Source: Caldilinea sp.
Lineage (GTDB): Bacteria; Chloroflexota; Anaerolineae; Caldilineales; Caldilineaceae
DNA: 14,020 bases
Assembly: GCA_026389955.1 (NCBI GenBank)
Contig: JAPLGY010000204.1
Location: 1 to 14,020 of the forward strand
Direction of reading: 5' to 3'
Part shown: positions 8,440 to 14,020 of the stretch, in pieces
Layout of the letters: each line of letters opens with the position of its first letter
Numbering within the stretch: the first letter of the stretch is position 1
Position numbers and translations under genes: made by a program
The notes under the pieces: generated by a model
What the model was told of the DNA's origin: nothing
Seen by the model: only the letters and a program-made list of their open reading frames with translations
Databases searched by the model: none

Positions 8440-9836
8440 ATGCGCCATCGGCCGTCTGCCCGCTTTCTCCGCTTTGTGCTGCTTCTGGTCGCGCTGCTCT
8501 CCCTCTTTCCCCTTTACAGCAATTACAAACAGGCAGCTGCCCCCATCCCTCCTGGGGTCCTGCTGGCCGGTGTCGACGTGAGCGGGCTGAAAACCGTCGA
8601 GGAAATTCGCGCGCATATGGACCCTATCTACCACGAACTGATCGGTGTGCGCTTTCAGAGCTACCTCTTTATGCTCGACCCCGACGACTTTGCCTTTCGG
8701 GTCGATTTTGACCAGATGGTTGCCGACGCAGGACGCTATCTGGAAGGGTGGGAGTTTGTCGACATTGCCGTGCGCGAGGCGATCGGGCTTCCCCAGCAGG
8801 TGCGCACCGTGGCGGCGCGCTATACAGTCGACGAAGCGGGGCTGCGGGCATGGCTGGAAGAGCGTGCCGCTCAGCTCAACAGCAGCCCGGTTGCGGCACG
8901 TGTGGTCGAAAGCGTCCCGGCGACGCCCCCCGCCAATTTCCCAGCCACCGTGCCCAGGCCCAGGAACGGGCTGGTCTGGGAGCCCGGCCGCCCGGGCTAC
9001 GCGATCGACGTCGCAGCCAGCCTGCAGCAGCTCCTTGCAGGGTTGACCAGCCACGATGCACGCGAGGTCACCCTGGTCGCACGCCCGCTGCGGACCCTGA
9101 AGCGAAACAAATAGGGACCTGGCTGGATCTGGCATTGGGCAAGGATGCCGACGAACCTGCCAACCTGGCGCTGGCGTGGCTGGGCGACGGCAGCATAGCC
9201 ACCGGGGCGCAGCGGCTGACGGCCTTCCTGCGCACGCTGGGGCTGGAGAACTCGTTTCTCCAAGGAGCGTTCGGCGGCACAGCCCCATCTCCACTGGTAA
9301 CCCCTTCCAACCAGCGGGAGCGGCCCAACACCCGACCCGATGCCAACATGCAGACCACGGCCGACGACATGGCGACGCTGCTGGCGGCTCTCTATCGCTG
9401 CAGCCAGGGCAGTGGGCTGCTGCTCGAACGCTTCCCAAAGACACTCAACGCTGAAAAATGTGCCACGCTGCTCTTTTACATGACCCACAACCCGCTGCGC
9501 AGCGCGGTCTGGCGCGGCTTGCCCGAATGGGACGACCGTTGGATCGTCCACCGCCACGGCCTTTCCTTTGCCCAACAGGGGGAGGTCGCGCTGATCTGGG
9601 GACCTGCCGGCCCCTATGTGCTCAGCGTCTTTGTCTACAACCCCGGCCTGGTCGGATGGGAAGTCGCCAACCAGGCGGTGGCGGATCTCAGCCGGGTCGT
9701 CTGGGAGTTCTTTGCCTTTCAACGGGCACAGGGGGGAACCGCCGCCGCCCCCCCGCTCGAACTTTCCCCACCGCCCGGCTATACCCCTGCCGCCAGCCCC
9801 TACCCGCCCTCCGCCGCCAATCCCACCGGACGCTGA
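8440..9836 (+). pseudogene. YoaR-like domain plus beta-lactamase-type serine hydrolase, internal deletion
   Basis: The first frame (8440-9114) starts at an ATG with AAGGA 6 bases upstream, 15 bases after guaA. It encodes a basic start, a hydrophobic anchor at about 8-26, and then a YoaR/VanW-type peptidoglycan-binding-like domain (PGVLLAGVDVSGL at 39-50). A different frame, open to the stop at 9834-9836, carries the C-terminal two thirds of a class A beta-lactamase/PBP-like domain. Its landmarks are GTWLDLALGK, PANLALAWLGDG, MQTTADDMATLLAALY (from 9348) and HRHG (9549-9560) where KTG is usual. It ends in a Pro/Ala-rich tail. The frames meet near 9085-9100. The segment that should hold the catalytic SxxK motif, roughly 90 residues in such proteins, is absent from all frames here. 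If intact it would be an anchored envelope hydrolase or transpeptidase-like protein. As written it is inactive: a real deletion or a misassembly. Confidence 0.7.
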
Positions 9837-10071
9837 CCCAACGCACAGACCGGTTCTCTCCCACTGGCCAGGTTCCCCCAACCTTTCGGCGTGGTCCCCT
9901 CAGACCGCCACAGCAGGATGTCAGCCTTGCTTTCTATCCATTTGCAATCTAGGAGATCCTGTCGCATGATTCTTGTATGGCTGCAAACTCCAATGACGGT
10001 ATCCGTGATCGAAGGAGCGGTTCTTTGGTCTCGAAGAGCAACCTTGCGTCAGCATACCAAAGGAATCCATC

Positions 10072-11466
10072 ATGCAAATTCATCTTCATCGTTTAGGTCC
10101 ACTTCAACATGCAAAATTTACCCTCGGTGATTTGACCGTCATCTGCGGCAACAACAATACCGGAAAAACGTACGCCACCTATGCCTTGTTTGGCTTTTTG
10201 TCCTTTTGGCAAGATGCGTTTTCGATACCGATCCAGGATGAAGAAATTGCTCCGTTGCTGGCAAAAGGTGTCGTCAGCGTTGACCTGAACCAATATGTGG
10301 CACAAGCCGAGACAATTCTAAAAGAAGCATGTCTGCAATACACCAGACAGCTGCCCAGAGTGTTTGCAGCATCCCCAGAACGCTTTACAGCAACCACCTT
10401 CCAGATCACAGTCGACGACAAGGAGATCCAACAATTCGCTCCCATTCCCTATGAAAGAAAAATCCTCTCTGCTGGTGCAGAACAACAATTTTCAATCTCC
10501 AAACAGCAAGACAGCCATGAAATGGTCGTGGCACTGTTGGGAGATAAGGTTCGGTTGCCCCCAGAGATCATCAAACAATTTGTCGGTCGTGCCATCAAAG
10601 ATATTCTGTTCAAAAATGTATTCCCTGTGCCGTTCATTGCCAGTGCCGAACGAACAGGTGCCGCAATTTTTCGCAAAGAACTCAACTTTCAACGGAATCG
10701 GCTGCTCGAAGAAATGGCTCAAACCAATCGAACGCTTGACCCGATGGAGTTGCTCTTTAGGGTTTATCAGGATTATGCATTGCCCGTGAAAGAAAATGTA
10801 GATTTCACGCGCGATCTGGAGACAACGTCCAAACAAATGAGTTTTATTGCCAAAGAGCATCCCGAACTCTTGCAAGATTTTTCCAGCATTATTGGAGGTG
10901 ACTATGTCGTGACCCGCAACGACGAGCTGTACTACAAACCGCAGAATGGAAAACGGCTCAAACTGTCGATGGATGCGAGTTCGAGCGCTGTCCGATCGTT
11001 GCTCGTGATCGGCTTTTATCTGCGTCATGTGGCTAGACCCGCAGATTTGTTGTTGGTCGACGAACCCGAACTTAACCTTCACCCCGAAAACCAACGACGT
11101 GTTGCCAGACTCTTTGCTCGCCTGATCCACTTAGGGGTCAAAATATTTATCACGACCCACAGCGACTACATCATTCGAGAATTCAATACGTTGATTATGC
11201 TCAACCAAGACAAACCACGTCTTCGACGGCTTGCTGCCAACGAAGGCTATAGACCCGACGAGTTGTTGTCTCCTGAACAAATCAAGGTCTATATTGCCGA
11301 AAACAAAACCCCCCACTCCGAAAAAAAAACACGCAAAACACAAAATGGCTACACATTGAATCCTGCAAAAATTGACTTGAACTTTGGAATCGACGCACGC
11401 AGTTTTGACACCACCATTCAAACGATGAATCGGATCCAAGAAGAAATTATCTGGGGAGACGCCTAG
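10072..11466 (+). CDS. ABC/OLD-like AAA ATPase of a two-gene accessory module
   Basis: The product has 464 residues. Walker A is GNNNTGKT (26-33), very close to the N-terminus as in RecF/SMC-like and OLD-type ATPases. A long divergent insert follows (about 45-290). Then come a signature-like segment KLSMDASSSAVRSL (297-310), Walker B with LLLVDEPELNLHP (326-338), and a switch histidine in TTHSD (361-365). The last 100 residues are polar and Lys-rich (KTPHSEKKTRK) and hold no TOPRIM domain, so it is not an OLD nuclease such as GajA. Such ATPases usually act as sensors or clamps that control a partner effector, here most likely the nuclease-like gene starting 3 bases later. AAAGGA before the ATG is a good ribosome site. 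The 235 bases upstream (9837-10071) hold no gene I can support; the module's promoter must lie there but I cannot place it. Family call is good; biological role is inferred. Confidence 0.85.
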   Translation: MQIHLHRLGPLQHAKFTLGDLTVICGNNNTGKTYATYALFGFLSFWQDAFSIPIQDEEIAPLLAKGVVSVDLNQYVAQAETILKEACLQYTRQLPRVFAASPERFTATTFQITVDDKEIQQFAPIPYERKILSAGAEQQFSISKQQDSHEMVVALLGDKVRLPPEIIKQFVGRAIKDILFKNVFPVPFIASAERTGAAIFRKELNFQRNRLLEEMAQTNRTLDPMELLFRVYQDYALPVKENVDFTRDLETTSKQMSFIAKEHPELLQDFSSIIGGDYVVTRNDELYYKPQNGKRLKLSMDASSSAVRSLLVIGFYLRHVARPADLLLVDEPELNLHPENQRRVARLFARLIHLGVKIFITTHSDYIIREFNTLIMLNQDKPRLRRLAANEGYRPDELLSPEQIKVYIAENKTPHSEKKTRKTQNGYTLNPAKIDLNFGIDARSFDTTIQTMNRIQEEIIWGDA

Positions 11467-11469
11467 GGG

Positions 11470-12051
11470 ATGGATGACTTTACAATCTTGAAGGAATTGA
11501 TCAAAAAGTCTGCCACACTAAATCTCGACCGTTCACACCAGAATGGCAAACGAAAGGTTACACTCAGCGAACCGCAACATGCCAATGCATCGGTCATCAT
11601 CGATGGATTGCCGACAGATACCATTGTGATCAAGGCAGATGCGTTCACATCGCCAACTTCCATTTTTAAGGGAGAGAAAAGCGAATGCAAACGAGCCGAC
11701 TTCATTATCATCAGCGCAATTGACGACCAAAAAACGATCATTTGTCTTGAAATGAAAGCTGGTTATGGCGGAGAAGAACATGAAATTGTCAATCAGCTGC
11801 GGGGTGCGCAGTGTCTGATTGCATACATTCGAGAGATAGGACGAATTTTTTGGAACGCTCCAAATTTTCTGGATCGATATGCGCTCCGCTTTGTCAGCGT
11901 CAAAAAAATATCTGTCGCCAAACGTACAATTCGTCCACAAAAAATGCAGTCTCCATCAGTCCATGACCGACCAGACAGAATGCTAAAAATAAGCGGTGAA
12001 CAAAATATTCAATTCAACCGATTGATTGGAGACAAATCTCGCCAGCTGTAA
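11470..12051 (+). CDS. small PD-(D/E)XK nuclease-like protein, partner of the ATPase
   Basis: The product has 193 residues. I do not recognise a named family, but the order of motifs fits a PD-(D/E)XK nuclease fold. There is an acidic residue in KRADFIIIS (Asp77), a beta-hairpin, then ICLEMKAG with Glu94 and Lys96, then a helix NQLRGAQCLIAYI whose Gln109 sits where the conserved Gln of many such nucleases lies. The N-terminal 65 residues form a beta-rich region and the C-terminal 50 are basic. There is no signal or membrane segment, so it acts in the cytoplasm. The ATG is 3 bases after the ATPase stop, with a GGGGAG ribosome site inside the end of that gene, so the two are translated in tandem and probably form one complex. 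DNA or RNA cleavage triggered by the ATPase is the natural guess; no substrate can be inferred. Length is compatible with a complete protein. Confidence 0.7.
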   Translation: MDDFTILKELIKKSATLNLDRSHQNGKRKVTLSEPQHANASVIIDGLPTDTIVIKADAFTSPTSIFKGEKSECKRADFIIISAIDDQKTIICLEMKAGYGGEEHEIVNQLRGAQCLIAYIREIGRIFWNAPNFLDRYALRFVSVKKISVAKRTIRPQKMQSPSVHDRPDRMLKISGEQNIQFNRLIGDKSRQL

Positions 12052-12062
12052 AGAGAGGAACG

Positions 12063-12683
12063 ATGAACTGGATCAACGGACAGGTGGCGCGCGGAGCGGG
12101 TTGGCTGGCGGTCGGGGGTGGTCTGCTCTGGATTGGGTATGCAGTGGCGGGGCTGTCAGGCGGGGATGTTGGCAGCGGCGCTTTGTTTTCGACGCCGACG
12201 TTCAATTCGGCTGTGCTGGGCCGCACCAGCGGCGGCGGCGCGCTTTTGCTGCTGGGTCTGGCTGTAGCAGGCACGGCAGCCCGCTACAGCTTGCCCGGCA
12301 GCACGCCAGAGCCCTTTTACAGCACTGTCCCGATCCGTTTTGGGGTGGCGATGGGCTGGGCCGGCGCGCTGGCTGGTCTGCTGGCTGGCCTGACAGCCCT
12401 GCTGCACATCGAATCCACCTATCACGCCCTGCAGCTGTTTGGCGCGCTCCTTGTCCCTGTCAGCGCCATGCTGGTCGCCATCGACGCCAACCGCCACGAA
12501 AATACCTACCCGATCGCAGCCCCTCTGTTTCTGGTCGGGGCCCTTGGCCTGGCGGGGATCCTCGCCCAGGCCCTGGTATCTGCTGCCTCCTGGATGCAGC
12601 CTGTCTATGCCGCTCTGGTTCTGGCGGTCGGGGGATTTGCCTGGGTTCGTTTTGGCAGTCTGCTCACGCTTCGCCGTCCCTGA
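12063..12683 (+). CDS. polytopic membrane protein of unknown function
   Basis: The product has 206 residues and is very hydrophobic, with about six predicted transmembrane helices rich in Ala, Gly and Leu. The only marked polar parts are short loops (PGSTPEPFYSTVP near 80 and IDANRHENTYP near 140). I do not recognise a family and see no catalytic or transport motif. GAGAGG lies 4 bases before the ATG, which is only 12 bases after the nuclease stop, so it may be read through from the module. Its composition, however, is that of the high-GC backbone. Its 3' end overlaps the convergent membrane gene by 20 bases. A membrane effector of the module is an alternative reading, but the composition argues against it. 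Confidence 0.75.
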   Translation: MNWINGQVARGAGWLAVGGGLLWIGYAVAGLSGGDVGSGALFSTPTFNSAVLGRTSGGGALLLLGLAVAGTAARYSLPGSTPEPFYSTVPIRFGVAMGWAGALAGLLAGLTALLHIESTYHALQLFGALLVPVSAMLVAIDANRHENTYPIAAPLFLVGALGLAGILAQALVSAASWMQPVYAALVLAVGGFAWVRFGSLLTLRRP

Positions 12684-13758
12684 AGTGCTGGGTCAAATGC
12701 CAATGGTCGTAGGAGAGGGCGACCAGAAAGACTCCTAACTGGTAAAGCGCGCTGCTGATCGCCCCAAACTGGTCCAGATAGAAGGTGAGCAGTGTGACCG
12801 TCGACAGCGAGAAAACTGCGGCAAACTGAGCGGCGCGGGTGGCTGCCTCCTCGCGTCGGAGCAGCCAGAGCAGCAAAGAGGCCAGCGAGATCGCACTGAC
12901 CGCCCCTTCTAGCAGCAGGCGCACAGCCAGCCAGAGCGTAGACTGGCCGCTCTGTTCTTCGGCTGCTGTGACTAGCAGCCCCAACAGCCCCTGCGAATTG
13001 ACAGACGGGTCGCCGATGGCGTAGACCAGCAGCAGAATCCCTGCCAGGATGGCAAAGCTGTTGACCAGCATCAACCCCATCAGCAACAGACGGTGGCCGC
13101 GGCGCCGAACACGCTGGAGATGTCCAAGTACCCAGCGCTCGCTACGCAACCACCAGCCTGGATCGACGACCCTCAACTGCTCTTCGTAGCGCGCCAGGTA
13201 CCCTTCCAGCAGCTGGCTCAGTTCGACAAAGCGGGGAGTACGCGACTGGCGTGCGGTCGCCAGATGCTCCCGAACCTGCTCCAGCTCTTCTTGTTCCAAT
13301 GCACCGTCGACAACCCCCTGCCAACGTTCCAGCAGCCGGTAAAGCTCCCCGCGCCCGCTGATCGAACGCTGGCGCCGCACCCACAAAAAGAGCAGCACAC
13401 TCAGCAAAAAAAACGCATAAATAATTGGGGCAGCCGGAGGATAGAAATAGTCGTTGTCGTGCGTGATAAATTTGCCCACTTCGTCGATGAACAGGCCGAT
13501 ACCAGCACCGCTCAAGATCGCACTCCAAGTCAGCGCCCAGCGATTGGAAAAAACCAGGGGCAGAAGCGCTGCCGCGTAGAGCAGCAACCCTCCCCACAAC
13601 ATGTGGGCAATGTGCAGATTCTCACCGCCGATCTGCGGATAGTTGGCCCATTCGAGATAGACGCGTGTGACGATCACCGACCCGGCAAAAAAGATCAGCG
13701 TCAGCAGCAGATACCGTTCGGCGCGCGCCCGTTTGACAGAAGCCAGCTGTCTTTTCAT
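12664..13758 (-). CDS. conserved multi-pass membrane protein with FIDEVGKF motif
   Basis: The product has 364 residues. Four transmembrane helices (about 16-34, 50-70, 76-94, 108-127) are followed by a cytoplasmic-looking charged helical domain (about 128-222, with ELEQVREHL and YLARYEEQL segments). Four more helices complete it (about 223-247, 275-300, 307-325, 333-350). Polar residues cluster in and near membrane segments: GGENLHIAHMLWGG (44-57), GAGIGLFIDEVGKFIT (84-99) and DNDYFYPP (101-108). Several acidic residues and histidines there could bind a metal or carry out chemistry. I cannot name the family. The ATG at 13756-13758 was chosen because AGGGAG lies about 8 bases upstream and the residues before it are hisS-overlapping nonsense. 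It lies 37 bases after hisS and is probably cotranscribed with it. Confidence 0.8.
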   Translation of the reverse strand: MKRQLASVKRARAERYLLLTLIFFAGSVIVTRVYLEWANYPQIGGENLHIAHMLWGGLLLYAAALLPLVFSNRWALTWSAILSGAGIGLFIDEVGKFITHDNDYFYPPAAPIIYAFFLLSVLLFLWVRRQRSISGRGELYRLLERWQGVVDGALEQEELEQVREHLATARQSRTPRFVELSQLLEGYLARYEEQLRVVDPGWWLRSERWVLGHLQRVRRRGHRLLLMGLMLVNSFAILAGILLLVYAIGDPSVNSQGLLGLLVTAAEEQSGQSTLWLAVRLLLEGAVSAISLASLLLWLLRREEAATRAAQFAAVFSLSTVTLLTFYLDQFGAISSALYQLGVFLVALSYDHWHLTQHFRDGEA

Positions 13759-13795
13759 CACAATACTCCCTGTTTGTCCACAGATCGACGTTGGA

Positions 13796-14020
13796 TCAGC
13801 CCATTCGCTCGCGCAGCCAGGTAACCAGCTCTCCCTGCGGCACTTCGACCTGTTCGCCGCTGACCAGGTCTCTGACAGCCACAACCCCTGCCGACAGCTC
13901 GCGCGGGCTGACCAGAGCCGCATACCGGATTTTGCGTTCGTCGGCATACTTGAACTGCTTGCCGTAGCGGTCGATCTGCGGATAGAGATCCACCCGCAGC
14001 CCAGCCTTGCGCAGCTGGTG
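13796..14020 (-). CDS. hisS: histidyl-tRNA synthetase, C-terminal part
   Basis: This is the 3' end of a gene whose start lies beyond the window; 74 residues are visible, ending at the stop at 13796-13798. The text LRVDLYPQIDRYGKQFKYADERKI, interrupted here only by the window's edge, followed by RYAALVSPREL and VVAVRDLVSGEQVEVPQ, is the class II anticodon-binding domain of HisRS (KQFKYAD is typical). The enzyme charges tRNA-His with histidine in the cytoplasm. A HisZ-type paralogue lacking aminoacylation activity usually has no such anticodon domain, so HisS is favoured. The apparent GTG start at 13993 is internal, since the frame is homologous before it. Confidence 0.85.
   Translation of the reverse strand, partial: HQLRKAGLRVDLYPQIDRYGKQFKYADERKIRYAALVSPRELSAGVVAVRDLVSGEQVEVPQGELVTWLRERMG

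Larger units (their letters stand above)
9960..12055 (+). other. AT-richer accessory island carrying an ATPase-nuclease pair
   Basis: Composition changes sharply here. Hand counts give 26 of 60 G+C at 10081-10140 and 21 of 60 at 11701-11760, against 42 of 60 just beyond at 12061-12120. Lysine is mostly AAA and the reading frames lack the dense antisense open frames typical of the flanks. The left edge, about 9930-10000, is gradual; the right edge is abrupt at the start of the next gene. I saw no integrase, tRNA or clear flanking direct repeats. Confidence 0.6.

Noticed and set aside
8143..9881. Long minus-strand open frames over the serine hydrolase gene
   Set aside because: They are shadows of the two plus-strand halves, which carry clear family motifs. 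The minus text shows none.
9891..10130. Short plus-strand frame of about 79 codons before the ATPase gene
   Set aside because: No supporting ribosome site at its start; it overlaps the ATPase start and its residues look random. A toxin/antitoxin partner was considered but not supported.
10072..12051. Assignment of the ATPase-nuclease pair to Gabija, PARIS or Septu
   Set aside because: The ATPase has no TOPRIM domain (against GajA), the partner is not TOPRIM/DUF4435-like (against AriB) and shows no HNH motif (against PtuB).
1..14020. CRISPR arrays, tRNA or rRNA genes, integrases or transposases
   Set aside because: Reading through found no regularly spaced repeats, no tRNA-like cloverleaf and no recombinase motifs in any frame with real coding character.

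Overview
The window is a GC-rich bacterial chromosome segment, most likely from a Chloroflexota (Anaerolineae/Caldilineae-like) bacterium. This is inferred from gene content: a LysW-type lysine hydrolase, zinc-ribbon and LysM membrane proteins, a YoaR-like domain joined to a serine hydrolase, and a remnant of a DUF4143 ATPase. No 16S rRNA gene or other decisive marker is present.

Layout. 1-228 is the 3' end of a lysK-like gene (+). 265-1338 is a zinc-ribbon/TM/LysM protein (-). 1530-1947 is a c-type cytochrome lipoprotein whose signal peptide and haem domain are in different frames (-); a perfect 25-bp-arm hairpin lies between these two genes. 2142-3218 encodes a J-domain/TM/SH3-like protein (+). 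3227-6741 is an rsgA-pcrA operon (-) with a strong sigma70-type promoter. 6953-8424 is guaA (+), interrupted by a short inverted piece of a DUF4143 ATPase gene. 8440-9836 is a YoaR-domain/serine-hydrolase gene with an internal deletion (+). 10072-12051 is an AT-richer two-gene cassette of an ABC/OLD-type ATPase and a small protein with a PD-(D/E)XK nuclease signature (+). 12063-12683 and 12664-13758 are two convergent polytopic membrane proteins whose 3' ends overlap. 13796-14020 is the 3' end of hisS (-).

Most of the segment is housekeeping: lysine biosynthesis, ribosome assembly, DNA repair, GMP synthesis and tRNA charging, together with envelope proteins. The accessory part is the 10072-12051 cassette. 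Its composition differs from both flanks and its two genes are 3 bp apart, which suggests a horizontally acquired ATPase-nuclease module, plausibly anti-phage defence. I cannot assign it to a named system.

Three genes are broken: cytochrome c by a frameshift, guaA by a segment replacement, and the serine hydrolase by a deletion. All other long genes are intact. Either these lesions are real, which for guaA implies another copy or purine salvage, or they are assembly errors; the sequence alone cannot decide.
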